The notes: generated from the sequence alone by a model not told the origin. A stretch of 7,182 bases of DNA from Candidatus Heimdallarchaeota archaeon (GCA_030602675.1 JAUVZH010000126.1:1-7182); one strand, 5' to 3'; positions 1 through 5,462 are shown, counted from the first letter of the stretch. Program-made: numbers and translations.

Positions 1-162
1 TTCAGTTCCGTCTTCAAATGGTTCTGCATGTGTTTCTTCTATTGAGTCAAATTTCTCATCTGGGGGTGGTGGAACTGATTCATCATAAGTAGGAATATCT
101 TCTTTAGGAACATCATTCTCTATTTCATCTTCCTCAGAAGACCAATTTTCTTCCTCCGACAT
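1..162 (-). CDS. Acidic, proline-containing N-terminus of an unidentified protein (3' end outside window)
   Basis: Reading leftward from an ATG at 162, the frame stays open for 54 codons to the window edge, so the C-terminus is missing. The visible part starts MSEEENWSSEEDE and is strongly acidic, with a run of four prolines at residues 31-34. There are no hydrophobic stretches and no cysteines. This looks like a disordered leader in front of a domain that lies off the window; such leaders are common on archaeal membrane-anchored or zinc-ribbon proteins, but that is inference. The gene follows the membrane protein at 276-938 on the same strand after about 113 bases. A possible TATA-like stretch (minus strand ATAATTATAC, near 196-205) lies about 38 bases before the ATG, so it may have its own promoter. 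No strong ribosome site is visible. The function is unknown. Confidence 0.6.
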   Translation of the reverse strand, partial: MSEEENWSSEEDEIENDVPKEDIPTYDESVPPPPDEKFDSIEETHAEPFEDGTE

Positions 163-275
163 AAAATAACTCTCACATTTTTACAAATTTTTCATAGTAT
201 AATTATGGTTAATTGTAAACTTGAAGTAATAATAACTTTTTGTGGAAGAGATTTTTTGAGTTTTTTAAGACAAAA

Positions 276-938
276 TCATTGTTCTGAAGTTGGTTCCACT
301 TTTTTTGGTTTAGTTTTTTCTAGTTCTTCCTCAATAATCTTGTATAGTTTTCTCACTCGAATGTTGGTGTTTCGTTCAGGATTGCAAGGAGGATCAGCTT
401 CAGCTAAAGGACAATCAATGCATTTTTTCCTATTAGCATTACGTCCTCGACTTAAACCATACAAATTGTTACCTGCAAGTAGGAGAAATACTAAAACAAC
501 TCTTAACCACCATAGAGGAACTTCAATAACAATTGCACAATAAGCTCCGATACCAAAACCTGCAATGAATCTGGAAATAGCTTTTAACCATTTATTCTTT
601 AATTGAAATAATTTATGTAAAATTGCTAAACCAAAACCCGTGAAAGGCAAAATTGTAATTACATAATGATTGAATCGAAAAACATTAGGTGCAGTAAAGA
701 ATAGAATAGTATAAAGTATATATGCAGAATATATCATTGAACAACCAATGCAGAAGTTAAATGAACCAATTTTAAAAGTGTGATTATCATATCTACTGCA
801 TGAAGGATGGTGACCAAGAATTCTCCAAGCTTTTACTTTAAAGATAGCCCATTGTGCATGAAAAGGAGTGCGTTTTTTCAAAGTGATTTCTTCAGAGAGA
901 TATGGACTAGTTATATTCTCTGAACTTGCATCAGTCAA
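276..938 (-). CDS. Four-helix membrane protein with two cysteine clusters, function unknown
   Basis: The frame is open from a TTG at 953, but a second TTG at 938 is the better start because a GGGAG ribosome site sits exactly 8 bases before it. The product is then 220 residues. Numbered from 953, a soluble N-terminus carries HHPSC (48-52) and FCIGC (67-71), so Cys52, Cys68, Cys71 and possibly His49 or His58 could bind a metal. Hydrophobic segments follow at about 72-90, 96-113, 127-145 and 147-163. A short tail then carries Cys178, Cys181 and Cys190 (CIDCP, then PPC) and ends in a charged, lysine- and glutamate-rich stretch. The HPSC...CIGC pattern ahead of a helix recalls small uncharacterised membrane families such as DUF2085, but I cannot assign it firmly. 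Both cysteine clusters flank the membrane core and could lie on the same face given four helices, so a shared zinc or iron-sulfur site is possible. It may be a membrane-bound metal or redox protein. No catalytic motif is recognised. Confidence 0.8.
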   Translation of the reverse strand: MTDASSENITSPYLSEEITLKKRTPFHAQWAIFKVKAWRILGHHPSCSRYDNHTFKIGSFNFCIGCSMIYSAYILYTILFFTAPNVFRFNHYVITILPFTGFGLAILHKLFQLKNKWLKAISRFIAGFGIGAYCAIVIEVPLWWLRVVLVFLLLAGNNLYGLSRGRNANRKKCIDCPLAEADPPCNPERNTNIRVRKLYKIIEEELEKTKPKKVEPTSEQ

Positions 939-946
939 TCGTAATA

Positions 947-951
947 CTCCC
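947..951 (-). promoter_or_regulatory. Ribosome binding site GGGAG that decides a TTG start
   Basis: Minus-strand GGGAG lies 8 bases before TTG at 938. The same GGGAG plus 8 bases plus TTG arrangement occurs at 3967-3982 before the 455-residue membrane protein, which supports both assignments. An upstream TATA-like TTTATAC (near 964-970) fits the 938 start less exactly. Confidence 0.5.
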
Positions 952-1052
952 AAGTTAATTCTAGTATAAATTGAATATTACTTCTTATTGAAGAATTTAT
1001 CTATTTTAAAACAAATATCCTTAAGATAACACAAAATATGATTCTCGCCAAA

Positions 1053-1073
1053 AGCTCTTTAAAATGAAAAGCT
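1053..1073. repeat. Imperfect 21-bp palindrome in divergent intergenic region
   Basis: The sequence from 1053 begins AGCTCTTT and ends GAAAAGCT; nine of the symmetric pairs match (one of them G-T), with one mismatch and a 3-base centre. It lies between the divergent genes starting at 938 and 1125, about 50 bases before the latter. It could be an operator for a dimeric regulator, but imperfect AT-rich palindromes arise easily by chance here. Confidence 0.25.
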
Positions 1074-1124
1074 AACTTAATTAATCGTAATTCAAATTAC
1101 CCATAATATAAGGAATGGATTATT

Positions 1125-1352
1125 ATGACCGCCGTAGATAGATATTCTATTAAGTATAATGAAGAAGTAAAGCATTTTGACAATCATACAGATGCAGTTG
1201 TTTATGTTTTGAGCTTGCCTTCGAATAACGAAAAGGTTGATATTAAGAAATATGGAAGTTGGCAAAAAGTATTGATTCATATTATCGGAGAGGTAAATGA
1301 GATACAAAGATTAGTGAAAGTAGTAGCTGGTTGGGAAAAGAAGACTAAATAA
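1125..1352 (+). CDS. Small orphan soluble protein, 75 residues
   Basis: An ATG at 1125 opens a 75-codon frame ending in TAA. AAGGA at 1110-1114 lies 10 bases upstream, in phase with the other ribosome sites of the window, and a TATA-like ATAATATA lies just before it (1103-1110). The product has no membrane segment, signal peptide or cysteine. It is mixed in charge, with a basic C-terminus (GWEKKTK) and a probable amphipathic helix around residues 45-68 (WQKVLIHIIGEVNEIQRLVK). An open frame lies antisense to it (1092-1307), but that frame is rich in Ile and Asn and lacks a ribosome site, so I prefer this one. It ends in a stem plus T-rich tract, which supports a separate transcript. I recognise no family. 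The short, helical, charged make-up would suit a small adaptor or regulator, which is only a guess. Confidence 0.6.
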   Translation: MTAVDRYSIKYNEEVKHFDNHTDAVVYVLSLPSNNEKVDIKKYGSWQKVLIHIIGEVNEIQRLVKVVAGWEKKTK

Positions 1353-1380
1353 TTTCTTTTTTCTCAATTATTCTTTATTT
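1348..1380 (+). terminator. Probable terminator after the 75-residue gene
   Basis: AATAATT at 1348-1354, overlapping the stop codon, can pair with AATTATT at 1366-1372 across an 11-base loop. The loop itself holds a run of six T, and TTCTTTATTTT follows. T-rich tracts of this sort terminate archaeal transcription; the stem is weak because it is all A-T. Confidence 0.4.
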
Positions 1381-1463
1381 TACATTAAGATAATATTGGG
1401 CAGAGGTTTTTTCATTTATTTTAGTGTATAAACATAATGAGTAGTTAAAGGAAGTTCAGATTT

Positions 1464-2456
1464 TTGATATCAGTAAGAGAAGCAGTTTCTTGGAAAGCAT
1501 ATAAAGAAGCATGGAATAATGGAATGAAGCATTTGCATTGGTTTACCGAAGATATTCTATTTGATTATAATAAGGATGAAGAACTGTTAGAATTAAAAGA
1601 AGACTTCAACAATTCGCAAAATCTCTTCCTGGAAGCAATTACAAAAAATGAAGAAATTCAAGGAGTACTTGGTATTAAAATTCGTAATAACATAGCTTCT
1701 TTTAGAAGATGGGAACCAGCTATTCCCAAAGTAAACCAAGATAGAAAAATTGGTAAAATCCTAATTAAAGAGGGAATCACTTTACTAAAAAATAAAGGAA
1801 TAAAAGAAGTAAATTGTATGCTCAAGTACCCATTTAATTCTCCTGAATTTGCTAATTGGCATAAAGATCTCTACAAAGATGCTGGTTTTAAAAAGAGAAA
1901 AGCTGATGGTGTATCTTTGCTTCTTAATTTTTCTAATAAACGTAATATCAAAGTACAGAATTCAGACATTGTGATTGATAATTGTAAAGATTTTTCACTA
2001 AATGAGCTTGTTGATTTTACATTAAGAGCTTTTGGATTAACTAAAGAAGATCGGGCTATTCATGGTGACGATCAAGTAGTTTCTAATCCAGAAGTGTGTT
2101 TGAGAGTTCTACAAGCTATAAAAAAAGGTAATTTTGGAAAATCTAATCATGATTTTTGGAAAGTCGCTTTAATCGATGGTAAAATTACTGGTTTAATAGT
2201 TTCGTTTATCCCTAAGATAGCTTCTAGACCAAAACATGGTGTCATTGGGCAACTAGCTGTTTCTCCTGAATTCAGAGGAAGAGGGATAGCGTCTAACTTG
2301 ATTTCTAAAACTCATGAAATCTTTAGGAATGAAAATTGTAAGTATGGTTTTGTAGGAACTCCAATTGCTAATATTGGAGCAATAAAGTTATATGAAAAAT
2401 TTGGATATGAAATAACCTTTAGAATGAGCCATTTTAGCATGTTTATAGAGCATTAA
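1464..2456 (+). CDS. Tandem GNAT-fold N-acetyltransferase
   Basis: This 330-residue protein starts at TTG 1464, with AAGGAAG at 1448-1454 as ribosome site. The C-terminal half is a clear GNAT domain: strand WKVALIDGKITGLIV (232-246), then QLAVSPEFRGRGIASNLI (263-280), in which RGRGIA is the acetyl-CoA pyrophosphate-binding loop (Q/RxxGxG/A), and finally ANIGAIKLYEKFGY (302-315), the usual helix before the last strands. The N-terminal half (about 1-157) has a similar outline: GVLGIKI (68-73), DRKIGKILI (93-101) and LYKDAGFKKR (136-145). Its loop lacks the full RxxGxG pattern, so it is probably a degenerate GNAT domain used for substrate binding or pairing. Tandem GNATs of about 300-350 residues are common and include mycothiol synthase and several antibiotic or peptide acetylases. 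The substrate cannot be named from sequence. It has its own upstream region and is not clearly part of an operon. The RNA and zinc-site genes that follow run on the opposite strand. Confidence 0.88.
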   Translation: MISVREAVSWKAYKEAWNNGMKHLHWFTEDILFDYNKDEELLELKEDFNNSQNLFLEAITKNEEIQGVLGIKIRNNIASFRRWEPAIPKVNQDRKIGKILIKEGITLLKNKGIKEVNCMLKYPFNSPEFANWHKDLYKDAGFKKRKADGVSLLLNFSNKRNIKVQNSDIVIDNCKDFSLNELVDFTLRAFGLTKEDRAIHGDDQVVSNPEVCLRVLQAIKKGNFGKSNHDFWKVALIDGKITGLIVSFIPKIASRPKHGVIGQLAVSPEFRGRGIASNLISKTHEIFRNENCKYGFVGTPIANIGAIKLYEKFGYEITFRMSHFSMFIEH

Positions 2457-2475
2457 TAGCAAAAAATTTGTACAT

Positions 2476-2637
2476 AAAAAATGGCGAAAAGGTGACTATT
2501 TTAAGCGTTTTGCAGACTCAAACGGATTGAGAGTACTGCAATATTCTTTTGTAGTCTTTTTCCTTCGGAAATCCTACACAACAACAATACCAATCCCATG
2601 CTGTTATGAGTCTTTTCGGAGGCTTTCTTTTCGCCAA
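2476..2637 (-). ncRNA. Candidate structured non-coding RNA of about 160 nt, family unknown
   Basis: In a gap between convergent genes, about 155 bases have roughly 40% G+C while the flanks have 10-20%, a common mark of structural RNA in an AT-rich genome. TGGCGAAAAG (2482-2491) and CTTTTCGCCA (2627-2636) form a perfect 10-bp closing stem. Inside, TTGCAG (2510-2515) pairs with CTGCAA (2536-2541) around CTCAA/TTGAG (2517-2521 with 2527-2531) and a 5-base loop. Next to it, TGTAG (2550-2554) pairs with CTACA (2574-2578) around TTTCC/GGAAA (2559-2563 with 2567-2571). The minus strand is favoured: a TATA box at 2653-2663 places the start near 2631-2637, at the foot of the closing stem, and the stem is followed at once by six U (2481-2476). 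The plus strand has no such run. I found no tRNA, 5S, SRP, RNase P or C/D-box signature. Alternatives are a small inverted-repeat element or an elaborate bidirectional terminator. Confidence 0.55.
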
Positions 2638-2652
2638 TTTAATATTAGGCAT

Positions 2653-2663
2653 TATATTTAAAG
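2653..2663 (-). promoter_or_regulatory. TATA box CTTTAAATATA for the candidate RNA
   Basis: Minus-strand CTTTAAATATA is centred about 22-26 bases upstream of the closing stem of the candidate RNA, the normal archaeal TATA spacing. The identical 11-mer sits at 3378-3388, correctly placed before the gene starting at 3339, which makes both more credible. Confidence 0.5.
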
Positions 2664-2741
2664 AACATATCATAAGCATGAATAGTATAATTTCTTATTG
2701 CACAGCAACCGAAAGAAGGGAAAAATTAACATGAAAGTGTT

Positions 2742-2747
2742 AAAAAA
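2742..2747 (-). terminator. Possible U-run terminator after the zinc-site protein gene
   Basis: The minus strand reads GTTATTTTTTAAC about 45 bases after the stop codon at 2794, giving six consecutive U with short flanking symmetry. This would end the mRNA before the promoter at 2653-2663 and leave the candidate RNA as a separate transcript. Confidence 0.35.
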
Positions 2748-2793
2748 TAACTGACCTTGAATTCTATTACAACACAAAACCCTGTGAATTAAA

Positions 2794-3339
2794 CTATTTG
2801 ACTTTTTTTATCCATTTATCAAGAAGATCTGAATATTGAGCTACTGCTAACCCATACTTAAATTGAGTTTTATCTCCTTGTTCTTCTATTTTGATGATTT
2901 TCTCTACACCTATAGTAAACTCATCACTGCATTTCTTACAAATAACACCTTCAAGAGTTGGGAACAGACCAATTGGCATTTTTTCTATTAAATGAGCAGT
3001 TTCATATTTATCTTCAATTTCAGCTTTATCTTCAAGTTTGGTTAATTCCGTTTTCTTAGTCTTGTTTTTCGTAGTTTTTACAATTATGTTAGATTGTTGA
3101 AAATTCATTCTTATAATTAGATCATGAACTTGCTTCTTATGTTCCTCCATATGATTTTCATAGATAGATAATTGTGATTGACAATAGAAACAATGATCTT
3201 CTTTTCTTTTACTAAAATTATCCATTTCATTAGGGTAAATTACTAGAAACTTCTCCAAAATGCTTTTAGTAGCTTCATTAGTAAAATTCTTACTTAATTT
3301 GAGATATTCATTATAGCGTTCACTATTTTCACTTTTCAT
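2794..3339 (-). CDS. Small soluble protein with C2H2-like and CxxC metal sites, function unknown
   Basis: The frame is open from 3459, but the true start is ATG at 3339, giving 181 residues. A GAGGTG ribosome site lies 6 bases before this ATG and a TATA box lies about 44 bases before it, inside the longer frame. The 40 residues that are removed are an F/Y/C-rich stretch typical of translated non-coding DNA. The protein begins with a charged helical part (1-48). It then has HCFYC (49-53) followed by His63, His67 and His72, a CxxC-x9-HxxxH arrangement like a C2H2 zinc finger. A lysine- and glutamate-rich linker follows (about 88-115), then a second pair, Cys134 and Cys137 (CKKC), within LEGVICKKC. 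The four ligands of the first site could suffice alone; the CKKC pair may form a second half-site or join it. A role in nucleic-acid or protein binding is plausible but not shown. No family is recognised. Confidence 0.75.
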   Translation of the reverse strand: MKSENSERYNEYLKLSKNFTNEATKSILEKFLVIYPNEMDNFSKRKEDHCFYCQSQLSIYENHMEEHKKQVHDLIIRMNFQQSNIIVKTTKNKTKKTELTKLEDKAEIEDKYETAHLIEKMPIGLFPTLEGVICKKCSDEFTIGVEKIIKIEEQGDKTQFKYGLAVAQYSDLLDKWIKKVK

Positions 3340-3345
3340 TACATG

Positions 3346-3351
3346 CACCTC
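3346..3351 (-). promoter_or_regulatory. Strong ribosome binding site GAGGTG
   Basis: Minus-strand GAGGTG matches six bases complementary to the 16S rRNA 3' end and lies 6 bases before ATG 3339. It is the best ribosome site in the window and fixes the start of the zinc-site protein, excluding the 40-codon upstream extension. Confidence 0.75.
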
Positions 3352-3377
3352 AAAATATCTATTACAATAATACGGAG

Positions 3378-3388
3378 TATATTTAAAG
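3378..3388 (-). promoter_or_regulatory. TATA box CTTTAAATATA before the zinc-site protein gene
   Basis: The box is centred at 3383, predicting a transcript start near 3357 and an 18-base leader that includes the GAGGTG site. It is identical over 11 bases to the box before the candidate RNA at 2653-2663. Confidence 0.55.
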
Positions 3389-3486
3389 CATTCCAGTGAA
3401 AAAAGGTTAAAACCATAGTAAAAATGATAGAATAGTGAATAATTAAAATAAAAAAGCAAAACCAGTTTGTTAAATAAAGAAATGTA

Positions 3487-3496
3487 TTAAATATAT
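3487..3496 (+). promoter_or_regulatory. Possible TATA box for the DUF202 gene
   Basis: TTAAATATAT lies about 65 bases before ATG 3556, predicting a leader of about 40 bases. AT-rich background makes this uncertain. TTATTTTAGTGTA at 3518-3530 is an alternative element; the same 13-mer occurs at 1416-1428 upstream of the acetyltransferase. Confidence 0.3.
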
Positions 3497-3555
3497 TTCA
3501 AATAGTAAAGCATAATGTTATTTTAGTGTAGAAAGTAATTCAATGTGTGAGTTAA

Positions 3556-3894
3556 ATGAGATTATTTCCAAAAAATAAAGCTACTAAACAAGTCTTCAAT
3601 GTTGATAAAAACGAACTGATAATGAGAGATCATTTAGCTGCTGATAGAACATCTTTGGCTAATGAACGAACACTATTAGCTTATATTAGAACGGCATTAG
3701 CATTAGTTGCAGGTGGATTTGGTTTGATCAAGTTTGTAGAAGAACAAGCATTCATTATCTTAGGTTGGATTCTTGTTCCAATAGGAATTGCTATTTTATT
3801 ATTCGGAGCTTTTAGATTTATCATATTTAGACGAACAATCAAGAAATTAGGTTGTAGCTATAATGTAAATGAAAATGAATCCAAGAAGAATTAG
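3556..3894 (+). CDS. DUF202 family membrane protein (YidH-like)
   Basis: This 112-residue protein carries the signature of DUF202: LAADRTSLANERTLLAYIRTAL (27-48), with the conserved ER-T-LAY-RTAL core, followed by two hydrophobic helices at about 46-62 and 66-90 and a basic end, FRRTIKKL (91-98). The family is a small inner-membrane domain of about 70-80 residues, found alone in bacteria and archaea (YidH, YidG) and at the C-terminus of eukaryotic vacuolar polyphosphate (VTC) proteins; its biochemical role is not settled. Total length matches the single-domain members. ATG 3556 is preceded by GTGA with a 5-base gap, a weak ribosome site in proper phase; Met23 is a possible later start but leaves the N-terminus unusually short. 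The 455-residue membrane protein follows after 85 bases but seems to have its own promoter, so co-transcription is not required. Confidence 0.9.
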   Translation: MRLFPKNKATKQVFNVDKNELIMRDHLAADRTSLANERTLLAYIRTALALVAGGFGLIKFVEEQAFIILGWILVPIGIAILLFGAFRFIIFRRTIKKLGCSYNVNENESKKN

Positions 3895-3935
3895 GTTCAA
3901 AAATTCTTAAAAATACAAATAGATTTATTTTTCTG

Positions 3936-3946
3936 ATATTATATAG
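3936..3946 (+). promoter_or_regulatory. TATA box for the 455-residue membrane protein gene
   Basis: ATATTATATAG is centred near 3942, predicting a start near 3967 and a very short leader that begins at the GGGAG ribosome site. T-rich sequence at 3925-3933 just before it may end the DUF202 transcript. Confidence 0.4.
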
Positions 3947-3966
3947 TTTAGTAACAATTCAAAATC

Positions 3967-3971
3967 GGGAG
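3967..3971 (+). promoter_or_regulatory. Ribosome binding site GGGAG that decides a TTG start
   Basis: GGGAG lies 8 bases before TTG 3980, the same arrangement as at 947-951/938 on the other strand. It supports TTG as the real initiator, since the next in-frame ATG is at residue 29, inside the first membrane helix. Confidence 0.55.
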
Positions 3972-3979
3972 TTACTACT

Positions 3980-5347
3980 TTGTTATTTGAAAAGGGGATA
4001 ATAAAAATCATTTATCTGCAATTAGCAACAGGAATTATTGGTTTTATTGGAGCAATTTTCTTAATGGTTGGATTAACAACTCCAAATTCTATTTATCCAA
4101 ATAATTCATATCATCCTGGAAGGACTTTTTTGCATGATTTGTTTGATTACAATAATGAGTACTTTTCTTATACAAATGCTGATTATGGAATAATATATGC
4201 TATAGCTATTGGAATACTTCTCATCAGTTTGTTCACTATTTTGGGTTCAATAATACCAAAATTGGATGTTTTTTCCAAGTTAAATCCATTATTCATAATC
4301 TTGTTCATATTCTTCCTTGTTCCAATGTTTATTCCAAATTACTATTTCTCACCAATGAAATATCTGACATTTGATTTGACTGGTATTGTGTCAGATGTTG
4401 CATATTGGACTATGAGAGATGTGAATGAATCATACAGGCTCGAGTTAGCTAGTGGTTTCATTCATTGCATTATTGCAATAGTTATACTAGTAATTGCATT
4501 TTTCATGTCAACAATCAGCATTTTCAAGAAATTTACTGAAAGACGAAAATCTTCAGAAGAAATAAGAGAAATGAATACCTTTCAATTTGATGTACATAAA
4601 CTATATCAACCCAAAAATATTTTCAATATCCTATTATCGATTTTCGCAGTCATTTTAGGCATTGGAATTATGAATGGGTTAAATAAGCCATCTTATGATT
4701 GGATATATCGTGGAGATCCTCCAGATCCTTTATACAGAAATCCTAGTTTCTTACGACCAGAAAGACTTTTCTTTGATTTTTCTGAAGGAACGTATCATTA
4801 TAAACAATACATTGATGTCTCAGCTTTACTTTATCTTCTCATTGCTTTGTGTGTTGTTTTAGCTGGCATTATGTTATTGATATCTAGTTTTCAATTATTT
4901 AATCCTACATTAGCAAAAGGACCCCTTGTCTTCTTTTCAGCTATTCTTCTATTCTTACCAATATACACTGTTGATTTTGGTTGGTGGGGCGAAGTATGGT
5001 ACCCAACATTTGTGCAGATCTTCATGGAACTAGATTACATCTTTTATCAAGCAACTAGTACTGGTGTTAGATTTATTCAAGGAGATATTGATTACCAAAG
5101 AATAGTAACATCAGATGGTAATTTTCTATATTCATCTATGTTAATGTTGATTGTTGTTTTTGTACTATGCATAGGAAGTTTAGCACTAAGCTTCAAAAAA
5201 CAAGAAGAAATCGATGAACTAATTGTTAGACCAAAAAGAAGAATGGTTGTTGAAGTTCCAGAAGCAACTCCAGAAGAAATAATATTGGATGCTGAAATAA
5301 AGAAAGCAAATCTTAAGCTTGTAGAAGAACTGCTAAAAGATAAATGA
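3980..5347 (+). CDS. Eight-helix membrane protein with internal duplication, function unknown
   Basis: This protein has 455 residues from TTG 3980. Hydrophobic helices appear at about 10-31, 70-92, 102-119, 158-182, 213-233, 278-304, 314-331 and 384-404. The spacing repeats: helix, a polar loop of about 40 residues rich in Tyr, Asn, Pro and Asp, two close helices, a second polar loop of about 40-50 residues, then a helix. The halves (about 14-187 and 214-407) also share residues: GLTTPNSIY (31-39) against GLNKPSYDWIY (233-243), RTFLHDLFDY (48-57) against RLFFDFSEG (262-270), and Tyr- or Asp-rich entry into the next helix. The N-terminal half is followed by a charged linker (183-210), and the C-terminus is a charged cytoplasmic tail (405-455) with RPKRR and an acidic helix. 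No catalytic, transporter or sorting motif is visible. The aromatic, acidic outer loops could bind a ligand or sugar polymer. It seems to be transcribed alone and ends in a strong terminator. Confidence 0.85.
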   Translation: MLFEKGIIKIIYLQLATGIIGFIGAIFLMVGLTTPNSIYPNNSYHPGRTFLHDLFDYNNEYFSYTNADYGIIYAIAIGILLISLFTILGSIIPKLDVFSKLNPLFIILFIFFLVPMFIPNYYFSPMKYLTFDLTGIVSDVAYWTMRDVNESYRLELASGFIHCIIAIVILVIAFFMSTISIFKKFTERRKSSEEIREMNTFQFDVHKLYQPKNIFNILLSIFAVILGIGIMNGLNKPSYDWIYRGDPPDPLYRNPSFLRPERLFFDFSEGTYHYKQYIDVSALLYLLIALCVVLAGIMLLISSFQLFNPTLAKGPLVFFSAILLFLPIYTVDFGWWGEVWYPTFVQIFMELDYIFYQATSTGVRFIQGDIDYQRIVTSDGNFLYSSMLMLIVVFVLCIGSLALSFKKQEEIDELIVRPKRRMVVEVPEATPEEIILDAEIKKANLKLVEELLKDK

Positions 5348-5375
5348 CTATTAATATCAAATATTGAATGATTCC

Positions 5376-5406
5376 GGGTGAATAAAATCACCCACTTTTG
5401 TTTTTT
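5376..5406 (+). terminator. Stem-loop and T-run terminator of the membrane protein gene
   Basis: GGGTGA (5376-5381) pairs with TCACCC (5388-5393) over a 6-base loop and is followed by ACTTTTGTTTTTT. It begins 28 bases after the stop codon at 5347. This is the clearest terminator in the window and resembles a bacterial intrinsic one. Confidence 0.75.
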
Positions 5407-5430
5407 AAAAATCATAAGATATTAAAAATT

Positions 5431-5457
5431 GTTTAATAAAAGAAAGGGATAACCCTT
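5431..5457 (-). terminator. Short stem-loop terminator of the fae-hps gene
   Basis: On the minus strand AAGGG (5457-5453) pairs with CCCTT (5448-5444) across 4 bases, 5 bases after the stop codon, followed by TCTTTTATT. It faces the plus-strand terminator at 5376-5406, so the two convergent genes are insulated. Confidence 0.5.
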
Positions 5458-5462
5458 CTAAT

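Noticed and set aside
205..543. 112-codon open frame on the plus strand overlapping the 3' part of the cysteine-cluster membrane protein gene.
   Set aside because: Serine- and leucine-rich, no ribosome site, and antisense to a frame with clear membrane helices and cysteine motifs.
1092..1307. 71-codon minus-strand frame antisense to the 75-residue gene.
   Set aside because: Ile/Asn/Tyr-rich composition typical of AT-rich non-coding translation, and no ribosome site; the plus-strand frame has both a ribosome site and a terminator.
2482..2636. The closing stem GGCGAAA/TTTCGCC followed by A looks like a tRNA acceptor stem with discriminator base; GAGTACTG on the plus strand also recalls 5S rRNA.
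   Set aside because: No T-arm (TTCRA loop with 5-bp stem) lies next to the acceptor strand, no proper anticodon loop with U33 is found, and the conserved 5' half of 5S rRNA is absent. No SRP helix 8 or RNase P core motif was seen either.
5092..5415. 107-codon minus-strand frame running from the terminator into the membrane protein gene.
   Set aside because: Runs of serine, antisense to the charged tail of the 455-residue protein, and it begins inside the plus-strand terminator region.
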